From Chenopodium formosanum (taxonomy: Eukaryota; Streptophyta; Magnoliopsida; Caryophyllales; Amaranthaceae), in assembly GCA_024500155.1 (NCBI GenBank), contig CM044874.1:65768795-65832794 (forward strand): a stretch of 64,000 nucleotides of DNA, in the 5' to 3' direction. Of this stretch, positions 11,324 through 22,892 are shown piece by piece; position 1 is the first letter of the stretch; the number at the start of each line of letters is the position of its first letter. The notes under the pieces were generated by a model. It searched no databases, was not told the origin of the DNA, and saw only the letters and a program-made list of their open reading frames with translations. The position numbers were made by a program, and so were the translations under genes.

Positions 11324-11985
11324 CTATGGTTTTAATTTGGGGATTTTTTTTAGAAAAAAATTTGGGGTTCCGTTGAAGTGGTTCAGCAATAACAGATCCT
11401 TAATAAGTCCAAGACTAATAAAGCTGAGTAGCCTGAGGATTTTATCAACGAATGGAAGAAGGATGGTGGTGGCAGGGGAATTGGCGCTTTGGATTCCCTA
11501 GCGCGGGGATGGGAGTTTGGGCGTCGACGGTGGGGATGGGAGGGATTTTCGAAGGAGAAAGGAGGAGGCGATTTTAGGTTTGGGAAATGAGTGGTTCAAA
11601 GAATATGGCTGGTGGGGTTTCATATTGGCGGTGGCGTCGGCGCAAGGTTTTAGGCGAAATTTGCGCCGGCAAGGACATGGTGGCAGCCGGGGCTGGGCTG
11701 GTCGTTGGTGGGTTTTTTTTTAAAATTTTTTATTTGTTTTATTTTTTTGATAATTAATAAAATATTTACTTTAAAATTAAAATAATATAAATGCCAATTA
11801 TAGGTTGCCATAAGGAAAATTAAGCCTAAATGACTAACAGAGTTAACGTCCGTCAGTCATTTGGGTATTTTGTAACATTTTTTTTTTGTAAAATTAGGGG
11901 CATATGGTGAATTTAAAAATTTTCATGGATATATGGTGAATAAAAAAATAAATCAGGGGCATTTGGTGAAAATTCCGTAAAATTT

Positions 11986-12212
11986 ATTTATTTTAAATGA
12001 CAACCGGGCATTTGGTGATAATTTTTTGAAACTCAAGTGTTTTTTGGTGAATTTGAAAAAAAAAAGTTGGGTATATTGTGAATAAAAAATTACTTAGGGT
12101 CTGTTCACTTCAGCGTAATTTCAGTTCAGTTCAGTTCAACTCCTAATTTCCCTCTCTCATAAAATATTCATTTAATCTCAGTTTAGTTTAGTTCAGTTCA
12201 ATTCAACTCCTA
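11986..12212. other. Transposon-end debris
   Basis: Another CATTTGGTGA-type subrepeat block (11986-12090) is followed by GGGTCTGTTCACTTCAGCG and a short tandem TTCAG run (12122-12140, echoed at 12190-12208). It looks like the end of a further DNA element cut by the LINE; no matching end was found. Confidence 0.4.
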
Positions 12213-13212
12213 TTTTTTTTTTAGTAAATAAGAAGTTTTATTTCACCAAATATGGAAAACACTCAAGTTTTCCAAGAATACAAGGTACATAGGCTGAAAA
12301 CACATAGCCTATAACAACCTCTATACAACAAAAGTACTATATAACTCCCTATATAGACAAAGCTTCCAACCACTCTCTATTCTGTACATTTAGCGCTAGC
12401 TTTGAACTATTAACACTAAGAAGCCTAACTTTCACTTCACTCTTGAGCTGCCTAGCTATTACAAGTATATGCATAATCTTCAGATCCTAGAAAGCTGTGT
12501 TCCTCACCCTCCAAATCTTGTAAAGCACAGCCAAGACACAAGTATTCACAATACTTTTCTAAAATCTTGACATGATTTCGTTGCAAATTCTAACATTATT
12601 CAGATACAATCTCTCAGGACCAAAACCAATCCAATTTCTCACCTTTGTCCACATAGTGATGCTGTATTTACAATTCCAGAATAGATGATCATGAGTTTCT
12701 GGCACCTTAGCACATAGCAGACACATCTTCTCATTCTGCTGAGCATGTATGTGCAATCTATCCCTAGTCTTCAGTCTTCTTTGTATGGCCATCCATCTAA
12801 TAAACTGATGCTTAATTAGGAACTACTTCCCTTTCCCAAACCAAAGAAGCCAACCTGCATCTATCCTTTCCTACAGTGAGAAGTTCATAGCTTTTCTTTA
12901 TACTATATTTCCCCTGCCCAAAAGTGGTTGTACACACTTTGCAGCTTGTCTTTCACTTCACACACTTTCTTTTAGTACCAGCTGCAATATGCTCTAGGCT
13001 TATAGGTCATCTAGTTCTGCCCTTTAATATAGACAGAATTAACCCATTTTACCCAGAGATTATCATGTTTATGAGCAATGGCCCATGCATGCTTCCCCAT
13101 TGCAGCTAAATTCCAAATTTCAACATTTTGTATACTCAATCCTCATTCTTTCGTCCTGCAGTAGATTCTATCCCAGGCAATATTCCTAGGCTTAGTGCTG
13201 TCCTTCCCATGC
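12213..13212 (-). mobile_element. LINE (L1-type), 3' part
   Basis: Minus strand. The T run at 12213-12221 is the element's poly(A) tail. At 12792-12559 the protein has the zf-RVT pattern seen at the C-terminus of plant LINE reverse transcriptases: RLKTRDRLH, C-x2-C (MCLLCAK), then ETHDHLFWNCKYS and MW. Broken upstream frames (12800-13200) give LINE-like words (LWFGKGK-like, FIRWMAIQR, WAIAHKH). Stops and frameshifts make it inactive. The rest of the element resumes at 16041 after a solo LTR. Confidence 0.85.
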
Positions 13213-16040
13213 TGTAACACCCTAATAATTCTCTCTTTAAACATGTGAGGACCCTGAACAATATTCAAGAGAATTACTGGCGTGCTACTGCCACGTGTTC
13301 AAACGTTAAGGCTTTTTCAGAAAATAGTAGCGGAAAAACTAAATCAAGTATATATAAGTTTCAAATCCAATAACCAAAACCAAATTAAATCTTACAACTT
13401 GGAACCCTTAAGGCCCTTATTCAAAACTTAAACCAATAGAAATAGTATGAAAGTAAAGTTGAGTTTAAATAACTTTAAAAGTAAATAACAATAAAAATAA
13501 GAAAAGTAACCAACTCTCCACTCAAGATCCCACTAACTAGAAACGGATGTTGCATGTGTAAGAACCTGTGGTTAATCTGCTCCCCAATATTACAAGTGTA
13601 AAAATTGGATCATCACAGGGTCATTGAAAGGCGAAGGCCATGACCAAAGAAAGACATATAAAGCACGCAATTAGCAAAACTGAGTACATAGAAGCTGCGA
13701 AATAAAATAAGAAATCCCTAACATGCTTCTAATAATAAATCATCATACATCATTAAATTATAGACTCAACACACGACTCAACTATCAAATTTATTAAGAC
13801 TCCATCAATTTAATAATAGGTAAATCATTATTTTTATTCATTGAATTACGCAATAGACAAGGTTGTCCAACCCATGCTCCATTTGGAACATCAATAAAAG
13901 AAAAACCCCATGCCTCCTTTCGAAAACATCAATAAACATCCAACGACCACGGGCGCGACTCCGTGACCGTAGTTAGTATGAGATCTCACCTAACTCCTAG
14001 TTTTAAGAAAATATTTTTGAAATAAGAGACTCGTAGATCAGACGGCCTCGAGAAAAGTACACGGCTAATACCCCATGTACCCCAACCCCTGATTGTCATT
14101 ACTCCAGATGTGCACCAATCCAGAGTTTTATTGCTCATCCATCTTGCACTTTACGTGATTTACAATTTTAGACTTGGTGATGACTCATATGCAAACAGTA
14201 CAATCAATCCAATATCCATTCAATCAAGTAAGACAAGTTTCCAATTTCAATTCTTGATTTGTTAATGACAAGTAACATTTATTATTTATTCCATTATTAT
14301 CTCGGTGTATAAACACCTTGAGTGCATAAGGCACCCCAAAACCTTAACCTCGTCTTATAAGACTTGAATTCTTCCTTTACTCATCCTATTTGCATAATCG
14401 TGAATGAGTAATAAATTAATATTTACACCAATCACATACCTTTGCCTCTAAATGCACACACCTTGCATAATTAGAGCACAAATAATACTTGCAATATAAA
14501 ATAGTGCACATCATATGAAATTCACAATGTATAACCAAACAATTTAACTCAGTCATCCTTATACATGATACTAAGTTCTCGATCTGTCCTTAAACATGCA
14601 CCTAAAAGCAAAGTTTTGTAACTTGTATGTACCTTGAATAAACAAATTGGTATGCCACTTTACTAACTAGAAATCACCTTCAATAAAGTCATCTCCTAAA
14701 CCAAACAATAAGATCTCAATCAATACCCAAGCAATCAAATTTACAGCAATACTAACTTACTTTAAAACCTTCAAAATCCAATTAAACAACACTTTAAAAC
14801 CTTCCCTTTTGTTGAAATTAAAGGCTTATATATAGTTCTTTATATTTCCTTCATAAAAACCTTAAAATACACTCTTATACATGAAATTACAGCAAGTTTA
14901 AAGTCTAATAAAAAATCTAAAAATTATTTAAAAACCCCTAATAATCTCCCCTTTTAATGGGTAATCACACCCTTTTATTAAAATCACAACTCTACTACTT
15001 TAAATAAAATTCCAGCATTTTAAACCAATCAAAAACCCTTTAAAACTTCATCAAAATACATCTTAATACTTTAATTATCCAAAGAAATATTAAATTATCT
15101 CTTAAAATCTAGGATAAAATTTAAAGCATAAAAAAAACTTTGTTAAAAATCAATAACTGCCCAAAAATCATATTTAGAAGTTGAATTTGGCCACGAAAGG
15201 GGTAGTGAGTCTTGCTTAAAACGTTGTTTCCACATGGAAAACACTACTGTTTTTAATCAAAATCGGATGAGTTTAGAACCTGATCGGGATTAAAACAGGA
15301 TTAATATTAACGAACAGAAATCTAAAATTAAAACATGTATATAATCTGAAATTATAACCTTTTTACCATCAAAATATAGATTTGATACTAATTATGTCAA
15401 TTTCAAACAATTAAATCAAAAACCCAAAACAATACTTATATAATTATGCAAATAGAAATAGAAATAAGGGGAAAAGAAGGAGAGGAAGAAAGGGGAAAAG
15501 GTGGCTACGGTGGCTGCCAGCTGGGTGGTCGCTAGCGACCAGGCGGCGGCGGCAGCAGGTGGGTCCGGCCGTTAGGTGGGGAGAGTAGTGAGTTAATTCT
15601 CAAGTAGGAAGAAAGAAGAAAAAGAAAAGAGAAAAAAGAAAAAAGAAAAATAAAATAAAATAAAAAAAGATAGGAAGAATAAAGGAAAAGGAAAATGAAA
15701 TAAAATAAAATAAAATAAAGGAGAAGGAAAAATAGAACTAACCTTTTGTGTGGCAAAATTTTGGGGATTAATGGGGTACTTACAGGGGAGAATGTTGTAG
15801 GGTAAATAATAAGATTGGGTCTCATAAAATTGATGGGCCAAATGAATGAAATGGACTTAGCTTTAGTTGTATTGAAATAGATTATATAATGAAGGTTCAT
15901 AAAATAATTTGTAACAAAATAATTTTCAATCCAATTTAATAATTTGAATATTTTGAAATTAAATTACGCAAAAAAACACATCAATATTATAAAGAAAATT
16001 AAATTTCATTTATAATATATTTAAAAATACGGGGATTACA
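13213..16040. mobile_element. Long solo LTR (2.8 kb) inside the LINE
   Basis: It starts TGTAACACCC and ends GGGGATTACA, with perfect 5-bp duplications CATGC at 13208-13212 and 16041-16045. LINE coding sequence resumes directly on each side. Length and the TGTAACACCC terminus suggest a chromovirus of the Tekay/Del type, though no coding region remains to prove it. The interior has a GC-rich GGCGGCGGCGGCAG patch (15540-15555) and a purine-rich tract at 15600-15730. The orientation of the original element cannot be fixed from the LTR alone. Confidence 0.85.
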
Positions 16041-16790
16041 CATGCCATAGGAAGTTCCTACATATGGTTTTAATGCTCTCAAAGATAGCTTTAGGAAGTA
16101 TTATAATTTGAGCCCAGTAAACCTGAATACTCATCAAAATAAAGTTTATCAAAACAGCTCTAGCAGAAAAAGAGAGATTTATAGAACTCCAAATCTTGAT
16201 TCTAGCATAGATTTTGTCTATCAGATGCTCACATTTAACTGCAGAAATTCTCTTTGAGAAAATTGGCACCCCTAAGTACCTAAAAGGCATAGTACCCCTC
16301 CCAATCCGAGTAATGTCTAACACCTCATTCACCATGTTTTCACTCATCTCAGTGCAGTAAACTGAAGTTTTCTCAGGGCTAGCTTTTGAACCAGTTGCCT
16401 TAGAAAAAACTTCAAAACCTTTCATCATCAACTTAATAGACTCCACCTCCCCTTTATAGCACAAAATAAGGTCATTAGCAAAACACAAGTAAGTCAAACC
16501 CATATATAGCTTTACACCTTGGGTGAAACTTGAACTTCTCTATGCCACTCACAACCTTCAAAATTCTGGACAAGTATTTAATATAGAGGAAAAAAGTTAG
16601 AGGAGAGAGTGGGTCACCCTGTCTCTACCCTCTTTTTGCTTCACAAAAACCATGAAGACCCCCATTAATCATCAAAGAAAATCTAGGGGCTCCAACACAA
16701 AACATGATCATGTCAATGAAGCTTTGGGGAAATTTTAAATCCTGCAACATCTCTTTTATGAAGTTCAATTGAATTCCTTCATATTGTTGG
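16041..16790 (-). pseudogene. LINE reverse transcriptase fragment (5' part of the same LINE)
   Basis: Minus strand. The RT motif RQGDPLSPL appears around 16625, preceded by GAPRFSLMINGGLHGFCEA, and LCFANDLIL around 16495. The catalytic box, normally F/Y-A-D-D in this family, reads FAND here, so one catalytic aspartate is lost. The segment 16503-16036 stays open and contains MPFRYLGVPIFSKRI and RAVLINFILMSIQVYWAQI, both typical of the RT thumb region. A frameshift near 16500 and a stop near 16620 separate it from the upstream part. The 5' end fades out at about 16790 (5' truncation). Confidence 0.88.
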
Positions 16791-17300
16791 TCACCATTGA
16801 GTGAGTTCCTTCATTACAATAGATTAAATTCAAATTTTGTTTTTTTCAACCTTCGATTTGAAGGTTTGTTAATGGAGTTTTTACAATGAAGCGTCGTCAT
16901 CGAGGAGAAGGTGGTTAAGATGATGGTGTGATTATTTTCCGATGTGATTTCATTATCTAAATCACCATGGCTAGGTTTGAGTTTCGGAAAATGTAGCTTT
17001 CATATTCTTTTGATTTTTTTAGTGATAATTGTGTATTTTGTTATAAACAAATCTGTATTTGATTATATTTCAGTATTTTGAACATTTTAAGTTAAAAATA
17101 TGAACGTATGTTGTGTTTTCTGTAAATACATAACATGCATTTTTGGAATTACGAACATCTTTATTATAATTCTGAACATCCGATACATTACTTATGAACT
17201 TATTTTTGTTTTAGATCTATGTATTTTTAATTTTATTAAAAAAATTGGCATTCTCTACATTATAATTTATTAATCTTAACATTTAGCATTCTGAGCAGTG
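16791..17300. other. No gene seen
   Basis: AT-rich sequence with short GC patches (16880-16930). There are repeated words such as ATGAACGTATG and TACGAACATC, but no domain, TIR or LTR end that I can support. Confidence 0.4.
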
Positions 17301-18275
17301 TCTTCAAGTGCAAAAGTTTTTGAAGGGTGTTCAATGGTTTGTGGTTGGGGTTCAGAAGTTTTTGTAGAGGGTTCAGTGGTTTTTCAAGGGTGTTCAATGG
17401 TTTGTGGTTGGGGTTCATAAGTTTTGTAGGGGGCTCAAAGGTTTTTGTAGGGTGTTAAATGGTTTATGATTGGGTTAATAGGTTTTTGTAAGGGTTCAAA
17501 TTTTTTTAAAGGGTGTTCAATGGTTTGTGGTTGGGCTTTAGAAGTTATGTAGGGGGTTTAGAGGTTTTTGTAGGTTGTTCAGTGGTTTGTGTTTGGGGTT
17601 CAGAATTTTTTGTAGGGTGTTTCGTGGTTTGTGGTTGAGGTTCAGAAGTATTTGTAGGGTGTTTAGTGGTTTGTGGTTGGGGTTCAGAAGTTTTTGTAGG
17701 GTGTTTAGTGGTTTGTAGTTAGGGTTCAAAATTTTTTGTAGAGGATTCAAAGATTTTTGTAGGGTGTTCAGTGGTTTGTGATTGGGGTTCAGAAGTTTTT
17801 GTAGGGGGCTCACAGGTTTGTATAAGGTGTTCAATAGTTTATGGTTGGGGTTCAGAAGTTTTTGTAGGGGGTTCAGAGGTTTTTGTAGGGTGTTTAGTGG
17901 TTTGTGATTTGTGGTTGGGGTTCAGAAGTTTTTGTAGGGGGTTCAAAGGTTTTTGTAGGGTGTTCAGTGGTTCATGGTTGGGGTTCAGAAGTATTTTTAG
18001 GGTGTTTAGTGGTTTGTGGTTGGGGTTAAAAGTTTTTGTAGGGGGTTCAGGGGTTTTGGTAGGGTGTTCAGTGGTTTGTGGTTGGGGTTCAGAGGTTTTT
18101 GAAGGTGGTTAAAATGTTTTTGAAGGGTGCTCAGTGGTTTGTAATTAGGGTTCAAAAGTTTTTGTAGGAGGTTCGGAGGTTTTTGAAGGTGGTTAAAATG
18201 TTTTGAAGGGTGTTCAGTGGTTAGTAATTGTGGTTCAGAAGTTTTTTTAGGGGTTTAGAGGTTTTTGAGATTGAT
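17300..18275. repeat. 21-bp minisatellite with higher-order structure
   Basis: About 45 head-to-tail 21-bp monomers, each beginning GTTCAG. They fall in three types: GTTCAGTGGTTTGTGGTTGG, GTTCAGAAGTTTTTGTAGGG and GTTCAGAGGTTTTTGTAGGG (each plus one base). They alternate to give 42- and 63-bp higher-order units. Because 21 is divisible by 3, both strands have long accidental reading frames. On the minus strand these give heptads such as NPNHKPL and NTLQKLL; on the plus strand WGSEVFV. No start context, introns or flanking domains argue for a gene. Confidence 0.9.
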
Positions 18276-18567
18276 TCTATGTTTTTTGGTGGCTTATCAG
18301 AAAATTCTAGGGGCTTATCAAAAGTTTATAGGGCTTTTGTATTGCTTCTGGTGTCTTATCAGAAGTTTCTGGTGGATTTTCAGAAGTTTCTTGAAGGTGT
18401 TCAGTAGTTGGTCTATAATTAAATACGAAGTATTAAACAACAAAAGAAGGAAATACACAACATCCAAATAAATTATTATTTCATACCAAAATATTTGATA
18501 AAAGTTATACACAAATTATTACTTCATACAACACATATATATGGACATAAAAGGCAACGTATATGAA
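18276..18567. other. AT-rich spacer ending in a target-site duplication
   Basis: Degenerate minisatellite remnants extend to about 18400. The left duplication AAGGCAACGTATATGAA of the adjacent retroposon lies at 18551-18567. No gene seen. Confidence 0.5.
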
Positions 18568-19170
18568 ACTCATCTTCTCTCTAAAAGAAAAAACCCTAAA
18601 ACCCCTCATCTTCTCGCTAGCCGCAAGGGGCTGCCATCATCTCTTTGATGATGGTAAGCCCCAATTCCTTTGTTTCCTTACTTTTTAATTGCTTAGTTGT
18701 TAATAATCCTCCTTTCACTCTCTTTATGAGAGTTTTGTTCCCAATTTTTGGATTTGTTCTCTCCGTTTGTGGGAGTTTGGAGTATGATTTCTTTTCTTCT
18801 CTTATGGAAGATTAGAAATGGGCAGTTGCAGTTTGCTTGGAAGATTAATTTTAGTGATTATTCGTCCGACAAAGAATGAAGATTTAGGGTTTCATAATTT
18901 CTCTAAGTATCTAGAGTACCACATAGGTATTTTCATCCATACGACGACTATGCATAAGTGGATCTTAAGCCAAATTAGTGGTAACTCACAGATTGTATTA
19001 CTTCGAAAGAAGTTTTTTATAAAGGCTATTGTTGATCGAATCTACACTGTACTTTGCTTTATGGTGATATATTTTTGTGTTGGGAGTTTAGATTTCTTAA
19101 GAATTATTTGCATTGTAAAGTGCCATTTGGCTCTATTTTATCAATGAAATCCTATTTCTTGTAAAAAAAA
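18568..19170 (+). mobile_element. Short retroposon with poly(A) and 17-bp TSD
   Basis: The unit ends in a short poly(A) at 19162-19170, preceded by ATCAATGAAATCCTATTTC, a 3'-end style common in plant L1 LINEs. It is flanked by AAGGCAACGTATATGAA (18551-18567) and AAGGCAACATATATGAA (19171-19187), one mismatch in 17. The length (603 bp) and lack of RT suggest an internally deleted LINE or a nonautonomous retroposon. A 109-codon frame at 18818-19147 (MGSCSLLGRLILVIIRPTKN...) has no recognisable domain. Confidence 0.75.
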
Positions 19171-19187
19171 AAGGCAACATATATGAA

Positions 19188-19702
19188 CAAACTAGATATA
19201 TAATAACAAAATAAATAAATGGATGTTAAAAGTTTTAACTTAGATTTTCAAAAAATTTAGAGGTAGAAAAAAAAAAAAAGAATATCCAAATTCAATGGTG
19301 AAAAAAAAATGGTTGGGCTTCTTTCTGTTGGACCATGGTGTATTGGGCCTGGTATATATAATTCTATGTGCACCATGGTGCATGTAATACTAATTGGATT
19401 ACATTATACAAACTACATGTATCGTGTGAGACTCCGAGTATGATTTTGCAGATTTAAAAATTAAAAAAAAAATGCGGGAGTTGAAGATCTTATGCGTTCT
19501 TCTGACGCCGAGCAAAAATTCTGGGCAATTTATATTATTTTCTGCTCCATTTTCAAGCTAAGTTCTTCACTATATATATATATGGATTCTTTTATATTTT
19601 CTCCTATAATTAATTTGCTTTAATGTTACTAATTTTTTTTTTTCAAATTTCAAATTTGTTGCGTTCATTGTGATTTATTAAAGCTTCTAGTGATCCGGAT
19701 TG
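19188..19702 (+). other. Upstream region of the NUP98-like gene
   Basis: Intergenic. A (TA)n TATA-like run lies at about 19571-19582 and a short palindrome TGCACCATGGTGCA at about 19370. A plausible 5' UTR precedes ATG 19703. Promoter activity is inferred only from position. Confidence 0.4.
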
Positions 19703-22383
19703 ATGGCTGGAGGTAATTTCCGACGTCTTTTAATTTTTAAAATTAACTCGGAGTATTTATTTTTTGAAATCTCACAAGTTTCTGTTCATAATTGCTCAAT
19801 TTCATTAATCTAGGATTTGAATGGTTGATATTTAGGGTTTTATGTATATTTATTTTACTTATTTGCAATTTTTTGATGGTAATTGTTGAATTTCTTCTTC
19901 TAGGGTTTTAATTGATGATCAAATTTGTAGCAAAAATAGTGGAACAGGGTTGATTTGATAGAAAAACTTGAAATTTTGCCATTCTCCCAAAAAAAAAAAA
20001 ATGCTTAATTGAAGTTTTTCCTGATTTCTTTTTGACTATAGAAAAAATTTGGGATATTTAGAGTACCTGCAAGATTTGGTCTCTGTATACCTATTAAATA
20101 TAAAAATGTACGTAGTATAATCATGCATGCTTAACATACTTAAGGTGTTGTTGTGGATATAGTACTTTGAATGGCTTTGAGCTTTTTTATTCTCCATTTT
20201 ACAGTGTTCGGGAAAGTTTCAGCTTCCTTAGAGACGCCACGTGAGTTTGGAAATGTTAGCAATTTGAGTAATTTGTTTGCTTCCCAAGGTTTTGGTGGTA
20301 ATGCCACCAATGTATTTGGTGCCTCATTATCTCCTTTTGAGACGTCAAGTGTGTTTGGGAGTGGTAGCAATTTGAATAATCTGTTTGCTTCTAATGCAAT
20401 GGGTACTACAAATTTCCCTAATGTATCTACCCAAGGGTCTGGTTTTGGCTATAATGCCACCAATGCATTTGGAGAAGCATCTTCTTGGGGATTTCAAGTG
20501 TGTTTGGGAGTGGTAGCAATTCGAGTAATCCGTTTGATTCTAATGCAATAGGGACTACAAATTTCCCTAATGTATCTACCCAATGGTCAGCTTATAGGGG
20601 TACTACAACCAATGTATTTAGAGAAGCATCTTCTTCCTTGGGGACGTCAAGTTTGTTTGGAAATGGTAGCAATTTGAGTAATGTGTTCGCTCCAAATACA
20701 ACAGGTACTACAAGTTTACCGTCCCAAGGGTTAATTTTTGGGGGTAGTACAACCAATGTATTAGGATCAACATCGTCTTCTTTGGGAATGTCAAGTTTGT
20801 TTGGAAAGGGTAGGAATTCGAATCAACTCCTAGTATAACCGGAAGTAATGCTTCCCCAAGTTTCATTAATCAGGGATCATTTATTGGTGGAAAATCAACT
20901 GGTGTATTTGGAGTGTCGTCGGCTTCTTCTCCATCCTTGAGTAAGTGATGAATGATTCATGTCAGGTTTTTCACAATGTATTTTTAGGATCATTTTGTTT
21001 TCTTCTGAATATTCCCTTGATAATTTATATGATTATGTCCATAGCTTGGCAGTTCTAGAATTTATATGATTTAAGAGGAAGTCAAATCCATGGCTCTCTG
21101 GTCATTTTGTGCTGATTTCTCTGTTTGCTTCTATGTGCCAGCAATTGGACGACAATCAACTGCTTTCTTTGGATCGTCATCAACATTTGGGACCACAAAC
21201 GTTGGAAATGATGGTCCATTTGGTTCTACTACTTCAAGAGGAGCATTTGGAGGTATGTCATCATCATGTTTGGTTTCTGTATTAATCCTTAATTGAAGCA
21301 TTTATTGTTTGGCTTTTACTTATTTTCGTGCTTCCTTGTCAAATCTATTTAACATGATTTTGTTTCCATGGGGAGTTTATTTTTCATATTACTCCGTAGT
21401 AGTTCGTGTGCTTTTGTATTGTTCATGTTTGAGAACTTAGGCCTTCTAAGTTATTTTAACTACCGATGCATATCATTTATTGCATTCTCATCTGTCATTT
21501 GCTAAACACACAATTTTCTGATATTTTTAACTCTGATTCCTTTATCTATTTATATTTTTATACATTCTTTATTTCAAGTCTACAGTGTTTGGACAAGGTT
21601 CTTGTTCCTCTTCTTTATTTTTTTTACCTTGTCGTTATTTGGGAATAAGAGAATTCCTGGACATAATTCAGTTGCTTGTAATACAATAGAGTGTGAAGCC
21701 ATCCCAAAAATCTCAATACAGAAGTCACTTTTTGGTGGAGCTTCGACTGGATAATTTGGAGCATCATCATCTTCATTTCTGACTTCTCCTGCCACCTTCA
21801 ATACATGTATCGGTTCTACTTTCATTTGTTTTTCTTCTCTTCTTTCTTTTTTCGTAGGGGAGGTGGTGTATCATGTACTCATGTATCAAGCCTCTAGATT
21901 GGCCGATATAATAGCTTTCTGAATAGTTGAATTGGATAGATTTTATGATAGGTGAAGGTAAATATGGAAGAGAGTGATACTTATTTGGTACTAGTTATTG
22001 AATCAATGCTCTTTGTCATAGGTTATGCTGTAATTAGTGTAATAGCCTAATCTAAAGAAGAATCTAGGAAGGGGAAACAAGTTGAAGCTAACTAATATGT
22101 TTATGATTTGGTTGCTTTGATTTTGAATATTGGTACTTTCTTTAGTCATGATTATTTGATGGTCATATGTTCTATTTGGCACATATTGCAGCCACAATAT
22201 CTCTTATAGTTTAGGATACTCTTCCTTCGAGGAGGGGCTGTAGGACCAGTCCTCACTATTTGTCCAAAATTACATAAACTTGTAACATTATGCTGGTACT
22301 TAATCTTGCATATTTTCTGCATCCTTTGTGTGGTGATTGGTGAATATCTACCTTTTCTTTTCAACATTGATATTGTACATTTG

Positions 22384-22447
22384 CGAATATAATAAAAATG
22401 GTAAGTCTTCTCCTACCCAGGAGAAGATGCAGGTTCAAATCCTGCTA
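22384..22447 (+). repeat. tRNA-like / SINE-head fragment in an intron
   Basis: The sequence contains GGTTCAAATCC (22432-22442), a good pol III box B, inside a T-arm-like AGGTTCAAATCCTGCT after CCCAGGAGAAG. A full cloverleaf cannot be built. It sits between two diverged direct repeats (about 22317-22382 and 22503-22560, both ending TGTACATTTG). A degenerate SINE head is more likely than a tRNA gene. Confidence 0.3.
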
Positions 22448-22892
22448 TTCCCCAATATCAATCAAAGAAGTTGTAGTTTTTTGTGGTACTTGCTTAATTT
22501 CTGCATCCTTTATGTGGTAAATATCTGCATTTCCTTTTCATTATTGATACTGTACATTTGAATGTTGCTGCTTCTTGTTTTATGTTGATTCATTGATGAT
22601 GGTGCATATAGTTTCATTGCCTAACTGTGTTTTCTTTTTTTCTTTTAATATTACATCCACATTATATAGTAGTTTCCTCTCGATATTAATCAGTTTCCTA
22701 AGCCTTTTACTCTTAGATCTCCAATAAAAGTTCTTAAGCATCATTCTTGAGGGTATGCTTTTATGGGCAATGAAACAGTAGCAATGTATACTGAGTGATT
22801 GTCAATGACGTGATAGGAATAATCATTAAGGCATAGGAGTATGCCACAATCTTTATTAATTCATGGCCGGTGAAAAACATTGACCTTTAATC

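Larger units (their letters stand above)
8551..11985. mobile_element. Second long-TIR element, split by a solo LTR
   Basis: The left end reads TTTACGGTATTTTCACCAAA and the right end, in reverse complement, TTTACGGAATTTTCACCAAA. Both are followed by CACCATATA...CCATGAAA-type subrepeats over roughly 230 bp. Removing the nested LTR (9153-11323 plus one TSD) leaves an element of about 1.26 kb with a GC-rich, proline-codon-like interior. MULE-type is my best guess; the flanking duplication is unclear. Confidence 0.6.

Noticed and set aside
15532..15900. 122-codon minus-strand frame rich in Phe/Leu
   Set aside because: It comes from a purine-rich low-complexity tract inside the long solo LTR, and there is no domain.
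17538..18112. Repeat proteins NPNHKPL (minus) and WGSEVFV (plus)
   Set aside because: Both are forced by the 21-bp monomer; no conserved start, exon structure or flanking domain.
17300..18275. CRISPR-like repeat array
   Set aside because: Repeats are contiguous with no unique spacers, and the DNA is eukaryotic.
22384..22447. Possible tRNA gene
   Set aside because: Only box B and a T-arm-like part are visible; no acceptor stem or anticodon arm can be paired convincingly.
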